The notes: a model not told the origin generated them from the letters alone. A stretch of 64,000 bases of DNA from Leptospira mtsangambouensis (GCF_004770475.1 NZ_RQHK01000006.1:104746-168745); one strand, 5' to 3'; shown: positions 36,737 to 46,676, counted from the first letter of the stretch. Translations and numbers: made by a program.

Positions 36737-37210
36737 CTAGTCCTCATCATCCTCGTCTGAATCATCATCGTCATCAGAGTCGTCGTCGAAATCGTCATCA
36801 TCCTCTTCTTCTTCTTCGTCCTCAGAATCATCACCAAATTCGTCTTCGAAACCATCTTCAAGTTCTGGTTTACGAGCTTCTTCTTCAGGGATAAAATCTT
36901 CTTCGATATCTTCTTCTGCATGAGGAGCAAAAGAAGTTCCTGCTGTGGATGTAACACCTGCCAGTTTATCTTTTTCTGCTTGGAGAAGAGCTTTTTCTTC
37001 AGAGGAAAGGTATTTCCACTGCACCATATCATTTGTCAGCGCATATAAAGCCTGCACTGTCAGTTTACGGTTTTTTAATTTTTTAGGGAGAGTGATCTTA
37101 TCAATTTTGTCGATCGTGCTGAAACCGGCCACGCAAGTTTCGTATTTTTTTTCCCGGCAAAGTTCTATTAAGGATACGATATCGAAGTCTTCTTTGTGCG
37201 ATTGGCTCAT
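36737..37210 (-). CDS. RNA polymerase omega-like (RpoZ-like) protein with long acidic tail
   Basis: A 157-residue protein. Residues 8-80 have the layout of a spirochaetal omega subunit: DIVSLIELC, KKYETCVAGFSTIDKI (compare the xRYELVLxAxxRAxxI helix) and NRKLTVQALYALTNDMVQW (compare the TVIALREIxxGxI helix). I infer omega by pattern only. Residues 98-157 are nearly all Asp/Glu, with stretches such as EEEEEDDDD. Such a tail recalls the acidic tail of the Firmicutes delta subunit. The start at 37210 (MSQSHKE) is used; an extension to 37279 is in frame but not needed. Confidence 0.5.
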   Translation of the reverse strand: MSQSHKEDFDIVSLIELCREKKYETCVAGFSTIDKIDKITLPKKLKNRKLTVQALYALTNDMVQWKYLSSEEKALLQAEKDKLAGVTSTAGTSFAPHAEEDIEEDFIPEEEARKPELEDGFEDEFGDDSEDEEEEEDDDDFDDDSDDDDDSDEDDED

Positions 37211-37348
37211 TTTCTTTGATTCCCTGGAGGAAGTGAGTGGAATGTTAGACCAGACTGAGGGGTGGGGGTCAGATGTCAAGGGAAAGTTCGAAAACTGGCT
37301 TTACAGACCTTCTCCTAGTCCAAACCATGGGGAAGGACCGTCCAACAT

Positions 37349-37939
37349 ATGGGATTTATGAAAGCCTCCCTCATCTTAACTGTTAGTTTATGTCTCATTA
37401 GCTGTGCCCCGGCGAAATCTTCTTATTTTGGAGAGGAGTCTTGGGCCGGACTTACCGCCTCTGGTGCTGAAATTTCTTTTTCCCAATTGGAAAAAGAGGA
37501 AATTGCCATCAATGTATACTCACCCGATTGTGTTCCTTGTTGGAAAGAGATACCGGCACTCAATCTTCTGCATGCAGAAATCGAAAGCCGCTTTCCTTCG
37601 AAAGCTTTATACATGGTTGTCGACCCTTACCAAATTGTTTCCGATATAACCGATGAACGTCCGTTTGGCGAAGTATATCAGTTGGCAAAAACAAGAATGG
37701 AAACAGAAATCAAAAATAGAAATATCCGAGTTCCCATTGTGTTTATGAAACCACCTTTCCGTGTCAAAGAAGGGAGTTTGATCACAGGAACACCGGAGAC
37801 TATGTTGTTCGCTACCAAACCCATGCGGTTGTATTATAATTTTTTGGGATCCATTTCGGAACAAACATCTCCCGAAGTCATTCGAAAGGATGCAAAGTTT
37901 AATTTCTTTCGTTATCAATTTGGAATGGAATCATTATGA
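37349..37939 (+). CDS. Thioredoxin-like lipoprotein (TlpA/ResA style)
   Basis: A 196-residue lipoprotein (LCLISCAPAK) with a thioredoxin-like fold: EEIAINVYSPDCVPCWKEIPALN has the CxxC motif DCVPCW, and IRVPIVFMKPPF is the cis-Pro region. It probably works as a thiol-disulfide reductase or cytochrome-maturation helper outside the inner membrane. M4 (37358) is an alternative start. It overlaps the GATase gene by four bases and is the first gene of the run leading to secA. Confidence 0.82.
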   Translation: MGFMKASLILTVSLCLISCAPAKSSYFGEESWAGLTASGAEISFSQLEKEEIAINVYSPDCVPCWKEIPALNLLHAEIESRFPSKALYMVVDPYQIVSDITDERPFGEVYQLAKTRMETEIKNRNIRVPIVFMKPPFRVKEGSLITGTPETMLFATKPMRLYYNFLGSISEQTSPEVIRKDAKFNFFRYQFGMESL

Positions 37940-38625
37940 GAGCAGTATTCATAAGATTTATCGATTGTGAGGGGCCAGGAATTCTAGAGCCACTACTTCG
38001 TGAAGCCGGGTATCGGATCAGTTATCAAAATGCATATGACAAACGTATTCATTTGATGCCAGAAATTCATTTGAATTTTGATTTAATTGTGATGTTAGGT
38101 GGCCCTCAGTCGGTTGCCGATCCTGAAGAACAAGAATTTTTTAAACCTTATTATGACATTGTGAACAATGTGGTTGCCTTACCTAATAAAAAATTAATTG
38201 GAATTTGTTTGGGTTCTCAAATCATTGCGAAGGCGTTAGGTGCCAATGTTCGGCCAGGGACAAAGGGTCCTGAAACGGGATTCTCTGATTTACATTTATT
38301 AAAACCAGAACATACAATTTTTAATGGAATTCAAAAAGAATCGATCCTTGCTTTTCATCTTCATGAAGATATATTTGATATTCCAGTAGGAGCAGAACAT
38401 TTGCTTGCGAGTGATTTTTATGCAAACCAAATGTTTTCATATAAAAACAAAGTTTTTGCTTTCCAAACTCATTTAGAACCAACTTTAGAGATGCTTCGTG
38501 TATGGCAGTCTGTCCATAAAGATTTTATAGCAAAAGGTAATGGTGATTTTTCTGAGATTGAAAGTAAACAAAAGGTAATGGCAGAAACTGCTAATACTAT
38601 ATTTCGAAATATTATAAAATTATAA
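37936..38625 (+). CDS. Class I glutamine amidotransferase-like protein
   Basis: A 229-residue protein with a GATase type 1 fold. [31 protein letters not shown] (nucleophile Cys91) and [15 protein letters not shown] (catalytic His/Glu) are all present, so the triad is intact. Stand-alone proteins of this kind resemble YfeJ or GuaA-like amidotransferases; no synthetase domain is near. It is coupled by ATGA to the thioredoxin-like gene and ends ten bases before secA. Confidence 0.87.
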   Translation: MRAVFIRFIDCEGPGILEPLLREAGYRISYQNAYDKRIHLMPEIHLNFDLIVMLGGPQSVADPEEQEFFKPYYDIVNNVVALPNKKLIGICLGSQIIAKALGANVRPGTKGPETGFSDLHLLKPEHTIFNGIQKESILAFHLHEDIFDIPVGAEHLLASDFYANQMFSYKNKVFAFQTHLEPTLEMLRVWQSVHKDFIAKGNGDFSEIESKQKVMAETANTIFRNIIKL

Positions 38626-38635
38626 CGGACTCGGT

Positions 38636-41392
38636 ATGTTTCAAAAAATATTAACAATTTTATTCGGCAGTAAGTATGAAAGGGATTTAAAAAGATTAAA
38701 TCCAATCGTGGATGCTATCAATTCTTTTGAGCCGACAATCAAAGCTATGGACGATGAAATGTTGTCCGCACAAACCAAAAAGTTTAAAGAAAGACTTTCC
38801 TCTGGTGAAACTCTCGATGATATTTTGCCAGAAGCATTTGCAACTGTTCGCGAAGTTGCTTATCGAACTTTAGGTATGCGTCATTTTGATGTACAGATGA
38901 TGGGTGGTATTTCTTTACATTGGGGAAATATTTCTGAGATGAAAACGGGTGAAGGTAAAACCTTAACTTCAACCTTACCCATTTATTTAAATGCACTTTC
39001 TGACGATGGGGTTCATGTTGTTACGGTAAACGATTATTTAGCAAAACGGGATGCCAATTGGATGCGTCCTGTATTTGAGTTTTTAAAAGTTTCTGTAGGT
39101 ATCATCCAACATGATATGGATCATGAAGAAAGAAAAATTGCTTATAATTCAGATATTACTTATGGAACTAATAATGAGTTTGGATTTGATTATTTGCGCG
39201 ATAATATGGTGAGTTACAAAGAACACCGTGTTCAAAGACAACATAACTTTGCAATTGTGGATGAGGTGGATTCCATTTTAGTGGATGAAGCAAGAACCCC
39301 TCTGATCATTTCTGGCCCAGCCGAAGAGTCCACAGACAAATATCTTAAAGTGAATAAAATTATCCCTAAACTCATCGAAGGGGAAGACTATGAGATCGAT
39401 GAAAAAGCAAAAAATGTAATTTTATCCGAGGCCGGTGTCCACCATGTGGAAGAGTTGTTGGGTGTTGAAAACTTGTACCAAGCTGAAAACATCGAACTTG
39501 TTCACCACGTTCAACAAGCACTCAAAGCGCATAAGATATTTTATAGAGATAAAGATTATGTAGTACAAGACGGAGAAGTCATCATTGTGGATGAGTTCAC
39601 TGGTCGATTGATGAAAGGTCGTCGTTATTCTGACGGATTACATCAGTCCTTAGAAGCAAAAGAAGGTGTGCCAATTGCTCGTGAGTCCCAGACTTTAGCA
39701 TCCATTACTTTCCAAAATTATTTCCGCATTTATAAGAAGTTAGCTGGTATGACAGGAACTGCGGACACGGAAGCAGAAGAATTTAAAAAAATCTATAATT
39801 TAGATGTCATTGTCATTCCTTCTAATTTGAAAATCCAACGATTGGATATGGCAGACAGAGTTTACAAAACGGAACGTGAAAAATTTGATGCAGTGGTCAA
39901 AGACATCCAAGAAAAAGTCTCAAAAAAACAACCAGTGCTTGTGGGAACTATCTCTATTGAAAAATCAGAAGTTCTCTCAAAACTTCTCATATCTCATGGA
40001 ATTCCGCATAACGTATTAAATGCAAAGCAACATGAACGAGAATCCGAAATTGTAGCCAATGCAGGTCGTCCAGGAGCCATTACCATTGCAACAAACATGG
40101 CTGGTCGAGGAACGGATATTGTTCTTGGTGGTGCACCAAAGTACAAAGAAGATTTAGAAAAACTAGATGATCTAAGCGATTCATTAGGAATTAAAACAAA
40201 ATCAGAATTAGAAGTGATTTACAGCTTTCGTGAGCATTTAATCAAACAAAAGTTTGAAGAGGCTGAAGCTAAAACTTCTGAAATCAAAAATGAAAACATC
40301 AAAAAAGAATGTAATAAAATTCTAACAGAAGCCAAAAAATGGAAAGTGGATCATGACTTTGTCATTGCCGCTGGTGGATTGCATATTATTGGTTCCGAAC
40401 GACATGAATCGCGCCGGATTGATAACCAGCTTCGTGGGCGATCTGGTAGACAGGGAGACCCGGGTTCTTCAAGATTTTATTTATCCTTACAAGATGATTT
40501 GATGCGAATTTTTGGATCAGATCGTATTGCCCGTATTATGGATACTCTCAAGATGCCGGAAGGCCAAGAGTTGGAGCATAGTATGGTCTCTAATGCGATC
40601 GCGCGTGCCCAGAAACGAGTGGAAGGTCATAACTTTGATATCAGAAAACATTTGTTAGAGTATGATGATGTTATGAATCGCCAAAGGATTTATATCTACG
40701 GAATTCGTAATGAACTTTTGGACAAAGGAAACATGTCACGAACCATTGTTGATTTCTTTGACGAAGTTGTTGAAAACCAAGTGATCCTTTATTGTGAAGG
40801 CAACAATGTAGACGCTTGGGAAACAGATTCACTGAACGAATGGTTACAAAGTTTGGGAATTTCTGATTCGATTGACTCAAAACAATTTAAAAAAGAATCA
40901 AATCCCCAACTAAAAGTATTTGAGATAGTATCCAAATTAGTAAAAAACCTGTATGAATTTAAAGTTTCTTCTATTGGTGAAGAAGTTTGGAGATCAATTG
41001 AAAGGAATGTATTTTTGGACATTCTGGATCATAGATGGAAAGAACACCTTTATGCAATGGATCATTTAAAAGAAGGGATTTGGACAGTTGGTTATGGTGA
41101 AAAAAATCCATTGATCGAATACAAACTCCAAGGTTTTAAGATGTTTGATCAATTGGTTGAAAATCTTAAAAATGAAGTAGTATCCTTCTTGTTAAGAATT
41201 GAAGTAACGGATTCCGATCGCAATCAAGATGTATCTTCACCGAAAGAATACAAAAAGATTGGTGAGGAACAAAGAGCAGAAGTTGATATGTTTGGGAATG
41301 AAGTTAAAACTAGCAAAACCAAACCTCAAGTATCTTCCACTACTAGTTCCGGTGGTGGATCCGAAAGAAAATCGAGTCGAAGAAAGAAGTAA
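38636..41392 (+). CDS. secA: SecA preprotein translocase ATPase
   Basis: A 918-residue motor that drives preproteins through SecYEG. Motifs: [14 protein letters not shown] (Walker A), [23 protein letters not shown] (Walker B and following), [27 protein letters not shown] and [20 protein letters not shown] (motif VI, arginine finger), then the helical scaffold region [13 protein letters not shown]. The C-terminus is Ser/Lys-rich ([10 protein letters not shown]) and has no CxCxnCH zinc motif for SecB/phospholipid binding. It follows the GATase gene with ten bases. Confidence 0.98.
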   Translation: MFQKILTILFGSKYERDLKRLNPIVDAINSFEPTIKAMDDEMLSAQTKKFKERLSSGETLDDILPEAFATVREVAYRTLGMRHFDVQMMGGISLHWGNISEMKTGEGKTLTSTLPIYLNALSDDGVHVVTVNDYLAKRDANWMRPVFEFLKVSVGIIQHDMDHEERKIAYNSDITYGTNNEFGFDYLRDNMVSYKEHRVQRQHNFAIVDEVDSILVDEARTPLIISGPAEESTDKYLKVNKIIPKLIEGEDYEIDEKAKNVILSEAGVHHVEELLGVENLYQAENIELVHHVQQALKAHKIFYRDKDYVVQDGEVIIVDEFTGRLMKGRRYSDGLHQSLEAKEGVPIARESQTLASITFQNYFRIYKKLAGMTGTADTEAEEFKKIYNLDVIVIPSNLKIQRLDMADRVYKTEREKFDAVVKDIQEKVSKKQPVLVGTISIEKSEVLSKLLISHGIPHNVLNAKQHERESEIVANAGRPGAITIATNMAGRGTDIVLGGAPKYKEDLEKLDDLSDSLGIKTKSELEVIYSFREHLIKQKFEEAEAKTSEIKNENIKKECNKILTEAKKWKVDHDFVIAAGGLHIIGSERHESRRIDNQLRGRSGRQGDPGSSRFYLSLQDDLMRIFGSDRIARIMDTLKMPEGQELEHSMVSNAIARAQKRVEGHNFDIRKHLLEYDDVMNRQRIYIYGIRNELLDKGNMSRTIVDFFDEVVENQVILYCEGNNVDAWETDSLNEWLQSLGISDSIDSKQFKKESNPQLKVFEIVSKLVKNLYEFKVSSIGEEVWRSIERNVFLDILDHRWKEHLYAMDHLKEGIWTVGYGEKNPLIEYKLQGFKMFDQLVENLKNEVVSFLLRIEVTDSDRNQDVSSPKEYKKIGEEQRAEVDMFGNEVKTSKTKPQVSSTTSSGGGSERKSSRRKK

Positions 41393-41427
41393 AAGGTATT
41401 ACTTCTTTCTAGAAACAAAAAATAATA

Positions 41428-41486
41428 ATCCAATTCTTACTGACTAATTAGTCTGAATAACTAATCAGGAATGAGTTGGATTTTTT
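41428..41486 (+). terminator. Terminator of secA
   Basis: ATCCAATTC (41428-41436) pairs with GAGTTGGAT (41473-41481) apart from one wobble position, followed by T6. The loop holds the perfect palindrome GACTAATTAGTC (41442-41453). Confidence 0.7.
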
Positions 41487-41561
41487 AAATTATGATCTTA
41501 ATTTGATTCAGTATCGAAAATAAATTGTCGTTTAACTTTAAGATTGAATTGATTTGTTTCA

Positions 41562-41587
41562 TTGAATGATTGATTTTAATCATTCAA
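41562..41587. terminator. Hairpin at the 3' end of the VENPF-type lipoprotein gene
   Basis: TTGAATGATT (41562-41571) and AATCATTCAA (41578-41587) form a perfect 10-base stem with a 6-base loop. It spans the stop codon of the minus-strand gene at 41580. Confidence 0.55.
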
Positions 41588-42434
41588 CAGATTTAGCAAC
41601 CACTCCATCGATATCCGGTCCATTGTTATATGAATGTGGATATACATAACCTAATCCTGTATTTGGATTTGTAACCGCTGAAGCAGAAATCATTTTAATA
41701 AATTTAAATCCATTGGTTTGGATATTTGTACGAGCTGTCGTATCACAATTGGCACCGGGTCCACCAACGATTAAATCATCAAGATTGAATCCATCACCAC
41801 CGCCGACTAAAAAACCATTTGTAGTTGTAAACAATTCATCCAAACTGAATGGTTTTGTGGCCATATTGTAAAGAACAGGTCGAAGGCCACCGAATCCCGG
41901 CCAAGAAGAAATTTTATTGCTATCTGCTGTTGATGGGTTGAATCCACTCAAATCAAATCCACAATAGTTTGTTCCATCAAAAGAAACTTGAACCACCATT
42001 GGATCAAACGCATAACGATCGCTAGTTTCAGAAACTCTGAATGGATTTTCATATACTATAAAATCAATTCCAGTAACGTTTTTAACCGTCTTTCCTGCCC
42101 ATGATAGAACAATTGTCGCACCGGCTCCTGTTAAATTTAATGCGTAAACATCCAATGATCCGGAAAATTCGCCGCCACCGCAAATTCCGTTGATTGCCTT
42201 AGATGAAACGTTAAATCCGCTGACTGTGGAATTAGCTGAGACAACAGTATTGGCAATGGGAATTGTTGTTGGGAGAGTTGTTGGTGGGCACGGACCCACA
42301 GAAGAAGAGTTTGTTAGTGGTAGCGCTAATAATGGTAATAAGAGGTCATTATTATTTTCTTTCTCAGAGCATTGCCATAATGTTGAAGTGATAAAGAACA
42401 TGAATAATATAGATTTTGTTTGAAACGGACCCAC
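41580..42434 (-). CDS. Surface lipoprotein, second gene behind the cobalamin riboswitch
   Basis: A 284-residue lipoprotein (STLWQCSEKE, with Leu at -3). After a Pro/Thr linker comes a beta-rich domain with GEFSGSLDVYALNLTGAGATIVLSW, VTGIDFIVYENPF, PMVVQVSFDGTNY and a C-terminal GGDGFNLDDLIVGG-PDIDGV pattern. This arrangement (DFIVxENPF ... VxVSxDG ... GxDxDxV) is common in surface proteins of unknown function. I chose the GTG at 42434 because AGGAGA is about seven bases upstream and the hydrophobic segment then starts at once. A hairpin lies just before this RBS. Function unknown. Confidence 0.72.
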   Translation of the reverse strand: MGPFQTKSILFMFFITSTLWQCSEKENNNDLLLPLLALPLTNSSSVGPCPPTTLPTTIPIANTVVSANSTVSGFNVSSKAINGICGGGEFSGSLDVYALNLTGAGATIVLSWAGKTVKNVTGIDFIVYENPFRVSETSDRYAFDPMVVQVSFDGTNYCGFDLSGFNPSTADSNKISSWPGFGGLRPVLYNMATKPFSLDELFTTTNGFLVGGGDGFNLDDLIVGGPGANCDTTARTNIQTNGFKFIKMISASAVTNPNTGLGYVYPHSYNNGPDIDGVVAKSVE

Positions 42435-42447
42435 GAATAGTCTCCTA

Positions 42448-42477
42448 TTTGCCTTTATCCGAATGAATAAAGGCAAA
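42448..42477 (-). promoter_or_regulatory. Hairpin directly upstream of the RBS of the VENPF-type lipoprotein
   Basis: TTTGCCTTTAT (42448-42458) and ATAAAGGCAAA (42467-42477) form a perfect 11-base stem with an 8-base loop. On the minus strand AGGAG follows almost at once, so it may tune translation of the second lipoprotein or separate the two genes. The minus strand has no U-run behind it. Confidence 0.5.
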
Positions 42478-42487
42478 ATTTTTAAAT

Positions 42488-43069
42488 TTAAAAAGTTCTA
42501 GTTAAGAAATTAAATGCAAATGAACCATTGCAGCCTGCTGCTTTGGGATTTGTAGTATGAACTGTTCCAGATGCTTTTCTGGAAGTCAGATCTGTTTTAG
42601 TTTCAGCTAATGATGGTTTGCCGTTAAATACATCGCAAATTAAAATTTCATTTTCAGCAGTGATTGTCCATATGAGAGCCGAAATGTTTGCACTGTTTTT
42701 TGGTTTGTAATAAAGCACTCGTTCTGTGTTGCTAAATTCTACGATTTCAGCGTTGACTCGATATGTTGAAGTGCCTGTACCATTTACATAATCAACGTAT
42801 AAATATCCTGTAGTGGTTCCGAAATTGGATTGGATTGAAACAGTGTTGGAACCTGGAGTGGTACATGTTCCAGCATTACAGCTTCCTTGAAAATATGTTC
42901 CTCTAATTTCAATTTGGCCAGCTTCTTTTGCCGATGACTCTGCTGTTTTCAATAATCCTAATACTAAATTATTATCAGCTACCGATTTGTCTACTTTGCC
43001 ACTATCCGCACATGCTGTGATAAAAAGCGCAAACAACATTACGATTGTTAGTTTGAATGAAGTTTTCAT
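42488..43069 (-). CDS. Lipoprotein of unknown function, first gene behind the cobalamin riboswitch
   Basis: A 193-residue lipoprotein (LFITACADSG, good lipobox). The mature part is beta-rich with four spaced cysteines (GSCNAGTCTTPG, ILICDVFNGKP, AAGCNGSF), probably disulfide-linked. No family is recognised. AGGAG lies 7-10 bases before the ATG. The 5' leader of about 350 bases contains a cobalamin riboswitch on the same strand, so expression should fall when B12 is plentiful. A role in binding or uptake of corrinoids is an inference from that control alone. Confidence 0.78.
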   Translation of the reverse strand: MKTSFKLTIVMLFALFITACADSGKVDKSVADNNLVLGLLKTAESSAKEAGQIEIRGTYFQGSCNAGTCTTPGSNTVSIQSNFGTTTGYLYVDYVNGTGTSTYRVNAEIVEFSNTERVLYYKPKNSANISALIWTITAENEILICDVFNGKPSLAETKTDLTSRKASGTVHTTNPKAAGCNGSFAFNFLTRTF

Positions 43070-43193
43070 TTAGATTCTCCTAAATCTTGGTTTGAATTTA
43101 GGGGAACACGGACAGGAAATAGGTTTATCCAAGTCAGAAGACGTGAAATCTTAAAATCTATAGATAGATATGTAAGTAGTGTTTTTTCCATAC

Positions 43194-43223
43194 GGGTGCC
43201 CCGAGTTTACCTTCGGGGCCCCT
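43194..43223 (-). promoter_or_regulatory. GC-rich hairpin in the riboswitch expression platform
   Basis: GCCCCGA (43198-43204) and TCGGGGC (43213-43219), extended by GGG/CCC, form a strong stem between the riboswitch aptamer and the first lipoprotein gene. No U-tract follows on the minus strand, so it may act through RNA folding or Rho, not as a simple intrinsic terminator. Confidence 0.55.
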
Positions 43224-43269
43224 TTACAATATCTGTTGATACAGAAAGTTGTAAGTGTGCAAAGTTCCC

Positions 43270-43415
43270 AATCCACGAGAAAACATTGCGGGGAAGATCT
43301 GGCTTATCACCTAATATAGTTTAAACTATAATTGGTGCATCACAGTTGCGGGTCAGCACAGGACTTTCACCTGTTTCCTCCCTGAAGGTAATGCCAGAGT
43401 TCCAAGCACGATATT
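43270..43415 (-). ncRNA. Cobalamin (adenosylcobalamin-type) riboswitch
   Basis: Read on the minus strand, the conserved order is present: GTGCTTGGAA at the start, then GGGAGGAAACAGGTGAAAGT, CCTGTGCTGACCCGCAACTG, TGATGCACC and finally the B12-box-like AAGCCAGATCTTCCCCGC. GGTGAAAGTCC...GCTGxCCCGCAACTGTGA is the diagnostic core of this family. It begins about 15 bases after the stop codon of the di-haem protein gene and lies about 200-340 bases before the first lipoprotein. Exact ends are approximate. Confidence 0.9.
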
Positions 43416-43429
43416 ATTTGTCAAATCAT

Positions 43430-44476
43430 TTAGTTTGTCTTTGTTTTATCTGATAAAGATTTTAGGAATGAAACAATCAAATCAATTTCTGAATCAGTAA
43501 TGTTACGGTTCAGATTGTACTGGTTCATTCTCTTCACTGCTTCTTTCAATGTAGGAACACTGCCATCGTGAAAATAAGGTGGAGTCAATGCTACGTTACG
43601 TAACGGAGGAACTTTAAAGAAAAAATTGTCAGCAGGGTTTCCGGTAAATTCTGATCGGCCAAAATCATTCGGATTGTAAGTATATTTTGAATCTAACTTT
43701 GAAAATTGTGATCCACCGAGTAGATTTTTGGTATGACAGTTGTTACATCCTACGTCTAAAAATATTCGGAGTCCTTCTATTTCATTGTTTTCAAGTGCTT
43801 GTACATTTGATTCAACAAAATCATCGAATCGAGATTTTGAAACAAGTGATCTTTCAAATGCAACTAGGGCAAGACGAATGGAATGAAGGCTTGGGCTTGG
43901 AGAATCCGGAAATGCATTCGCAAAAAAAGAAGTATAACTTGAGTCGTTTTGGACTCGCGTTAATAATTCTGTATCAGATGGTAACGACATTTCTAATGGA
44001 TTGATAAATGGATCAATCGCTTGGTTGTACAATGTGTCTCGTCTTCCATCCCAAAAAAGGAACGGTAAAAAACCAACATTAAGAATGGTTGGAGTGTTTC
44101 TTTTCCCTATTTGGCCAAATGTTCCTCTTGAGGTCGATTGTCGATCCATTCCTGCTGCATTCCCATCTAACGGATGACAAGTGAGGCAGGATTGAACATG
44201 ATTGGAAGAAAGTTTGTTATCCCTAAATAGTTTGTTCCCCAAAGCGATTTTTTCAATTGAATCTGATTCCGAACCTGGGATGTAATTAGGAAGGATACCA
44301 ATTTTTTTTCTCGCAACTGTTTGTAGTTCGGTGGCATTTACGAGATTTGAGGTCAAGTAAACTAGAAGTATATTTAAACTAGAGTTTTGTTGTTCGTTAG
44401 TTTGTGGTTGGGAATTACAGCTAATCGAAGTTATGTGTATTGTAAAAAAAATGAAAAAAATAAGTTTTTCTTTCAT
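43430..44476 (-). CDS. Di-haem cytochrome c peroxidase/MauG-like lipoprotein
   Basis: A 348-residue exported protein with a probable lipobox (HITSISCNSQ) and two haem c motifs, CLTCH and CNNCH. Also seen are NTPTILNVGFLPFLFWDGR, INPLEMSL and VPPLRNVALTPPYFHDGSVPTLKEAV, all typical of the CcpA/MauG group. It reduces H2O2 or oxidises another substrate in the periplasm. The start at 44476 (MKEKLIFF) gives a clean signal peptide; in-frame ATGs at 44512 and 44548 are less likely. The riboswitch begins just after its stop. Confidence 0.9.
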   Translation of the reverse strand: MKEKLIFFIFFTIHITSISCNSQPQTNEQQNSSLNILLVYLTSNLVNATELQTVARKKIGILPNYIPGSESDSIEKIALGNKLFRDNKLSSNHVQSCLTCHPLDGNAAGMDRQSTSRGTFGQIGKRNTPTILNVGFLPFLFWDGRRDTLYNQAIDPFINPLEMSLPSDTELLTRVQNDSSYTSFFANAFPDSPSPSLHSIRLALVAFERSLVSKSRFDDFVESNVQALENNEIEGLRIFLDVGCNNCHTKNLLGGSQFSKLDSKYTYNPNDFGRSEFTGNPADNFFFKVPPLRNVALTPPYFHDGSVPTLKEAVKRMNQYNLNRNITDSEIDLIVSFLKSLSDKTKTN

Positions 44477-44633
44477 TAGTTTTTTATTCTTTTGAGATGG
44501 GGATGAGGACATAGGAACCAAACAGGGAACCCCGGCCCAATCTATCAATTCTATTTTTTGATTCGGTTTTTTTGAATTTCTGAAAACTTCAACTTTTAGT
44601 CTGATAGTTTTTAGGCATAAAGTCTAGCGTTTG

Positions 44634-46676
44634 TTAGTGAGTATGAAAGGAATTTGTGACAGTCGCAATGGTTCCCGCAATTTCTCCAATTTTTTGGCTC
44701 ACTTGGTTCAAGTCTTCCGAATTGTTTGCCAATTCTTGAGCACTACCGGATAGAGTGTTGATTGTATTTACCATATCTTCGGAAGCTTTTTTCTGTTCCC
44801 TGCTTGAGAATTCAATTGTCTCTGCCATTTCTTGTAAGCCGTTTAATTCTGTTGTCACATTAATTAAACTTTTTGTTTGCGTAGTCATTTCTTCTTTTAA
44901 ACCATCTACACTATCTTGCATTCTTTTTGATTGTTCTACAATTTCACTTAATGCATTTACGGTTTCATGAACATGATTTGCGCCAATGTTGACGACAGAA
45001 TTACTTTTATCAATGAGACGTTTGATATTTTTGACTGAAGATTGAGTTTTGTCAGCTAATTTTGATATTTCTTCTGCCACAACAGCAAACCCCATACCTG
45101 CATCTCCAGCGCGAGCCGCTTCAATACTAGCATTTAATGCTAGTAAGTTGGTTCTTTCTGAGATTTCAGTAATAAGATCTACAATTCCAGTGATTTCTTT
45201 GGTTACAGAGTGAATTTCTGACATTGCGTTGTCTGTATTTTGAACCGATGTATTTCCTAAGTTTGCCAAGTTTGTGGAAGTGATGGACTGGTCAGTTAAT
45301 TGTAGAAGTGCTTTTTCTATATTGGAAATAGATCCTTCAATATTTTTCATTTCTTCCGTAATTTTTACTATGTTTTTAGTTTCATTAGTAATGAATTCAA
45401 ACATAATTTCAAAAGAGGTTGTGAGTTCTTCCAATGAAGCTGCTGATTCTTCTGAGATAGATGCCAGTGATGAAGCATTATCGGAAACTGAGATTGCATC
45501 TTGTTTTAATTTATAAGCAGCTTTTTCTGCTTCACTTACCGAAATTTTCAATTGATTCATGATATGATTGAGATTTGTTAAAAAAAGATTGATGGACTCG
45601 GTAATTTTTCCAATTTCATTCTGGCCAAAGTTGGGAAGGGTTTTGGTTAAGTCTGCTTCTCCGCTTGAAAGTTCATTTACCTTAGAAAGAACTGTTATAA
45701 GAGGATTGTTAATACTTCTGAAAATAAAGATAACAAAGATAATGGAAATAAGTAGCGAAAACAAAACCAAAAGGATGTTAGTATTTCTCTGGAAGGTCAA
45801 CATCTGAATACGTTCATTCACTAATTTTTCAAGTATTACAATGGAACGATCCTGAATATTCCCTGCGATCAAAGTTCCTTTGTGAATCGTCGTAAACAAT
45901 TTTTCTGAGGAAGAGGGTTTTGCTGTGTTGATGATAAAGGTTTCTTTTAGTTCATGTGTGTAGCTTTCACAAGATGTTTTTGCGGTTGTTTTTGCATCAA
46001 TTAGTTCTTTTTCATAAGGAGAAGTGTCTTCAACAGATTTTGTATAAGATTTTTGAATCTCGTTGCAAGTGGCCTCGATAATATTAATTGCTATCAATGC
46101 TTTTGTATAGCTAACACTGGAGTATTGTTTATTTTGGTTAGATGTATTTGTGTATTCGTCACGAGCAATTCCTTTTAAAACTGCAATATTCTTTAGGATT
46201 TCTGGTACTCTAAAGAATATAATCTCCATTTGGTAGTAAGAGTTTACTTCTGGATCAAGAATTAGGTTTGAAAGGTCACCAACTTTCAAAGCCAGCTCTT
46301 GTGTATCCCCAAGAAATCGAATGCCTGTGGACTGATCAAAAAAGTTAACTTTCGTATATTTATCCCAAATAATTAGTTCTTTCGTTTCTTGAGTCAGTAA
46401 CTCCGTTTCATTGATTTTTGTTTTTGCTACTTTTATCAGTGGGATTAAATCAGTCGTGTTTTCTTGTCCGATTTTTAGTCTTTCTAATCCTTCTCTATAA
46501 GCTAAATAAATTGGTTTTAAAGTATGGATTCCCAATTGTTCTTTTTCGGCAAATTGAATCGTTCCATTCAGTGATCGTACTAAAATAAGCAGAATGATGA
46601 ATAGTGATACAATGAGTGGGAATGGCAAAAGTAGGAGTCTAGTTTGAATGGAAAACCGGGAGAGAAATTTTGACAT
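44634..46676 (-). CDS. Methyl-accepting chemotaxis protein
   Basis: A 680-residue chemoreceptor: TM1 at about 11-34, a ~265-residue periplasmic sensor domain, TM2 ([19 protein letters not shown], about 300-320), HAMP, and a C-terminal signalling domain with the hairpin tip [41 protein letters not shown] (key residues [10 protein letters not shown]). It transmits ligand signals to CheA/CheW. No pentapeptide tether for CheR is present at the end. The start at 46676 (MSKFLSRFS) follows GGAAG; a longer frame is not needed. The ligand is unknown. Confidence 0.95.
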   Translation of the reverse strand: MSKFLSRFSIQTRLLLLPFPLIVSLFIILLILVRSLNGTIQFAEKEQLGIHTLKPIYLAYREGLERLKIGQENTTDLIPLIKVAKTKINETELLTQETKELIIWDKYTKVNFFDQSTGIRFLGDTQELALKVGDLSNLILDPEVNSYYQMEIIFFRVPEILKNIAVLKGIARDEYTNTSNQNKQYSSVSYTKALIAINIIEATCNEIQKSYTKSVEDTSPYEKELIDAKTTAKTSCESYTHELKETFIINTAKPSSSEKLFTTIHKGTLIAGNIQDRSIVILEKLVNERIQMLTFQRNTNILLVLFSLLISIIFVIFIFRSINNPLITVLSKVNELSSGEADLTKTLPNFGQNEIGKITESINLFLTNLNHIMNQLKISVSEAEKAAYKLKQDAISVSDNASSLASISEESAASLEELTTSFEIMFEFITNETKNIVKITEEMKNIEGSISNIEKALLQLTDQSITSTNLANLGNTSVQNTDNAMSEIHSVTKEITGIVDLITEISERTNLLALNASIEAARAGDAGMGFAVVAEEISKLADKTQSSVKNIKRLIDKSNSVVNIGANHVHETVNALSEIVEQSKRMQDSVDGLKEEMTTQTKSLINVTTELNGLQEMAETIEFSSREQKKASEDMVNTINTLSGSAQELANNSEDLNQVSQKIGEIAGTIATVTNSFHTH

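Noticed and set aside
36685..36900. CAT/TCA-rich tract as a possible tandem DNA repeat
   Set aside because: The low complexity is explained by Asp and Glu codons of the acidic tail; no fixed repeat unit is seen.
36685..37032. 115-codon Lys/Met-rich frame on the minus strand
   Set aside because: It is a shifted reading of the Asp/Glu codons of the acidic-tail gene and has no credible start.
43194..43223. Intrinsic terminator reading of the GC-rich hairpin
   Set aside because: No U-tract follows the stem on either strand, so I list it as an expression-platform structure only.
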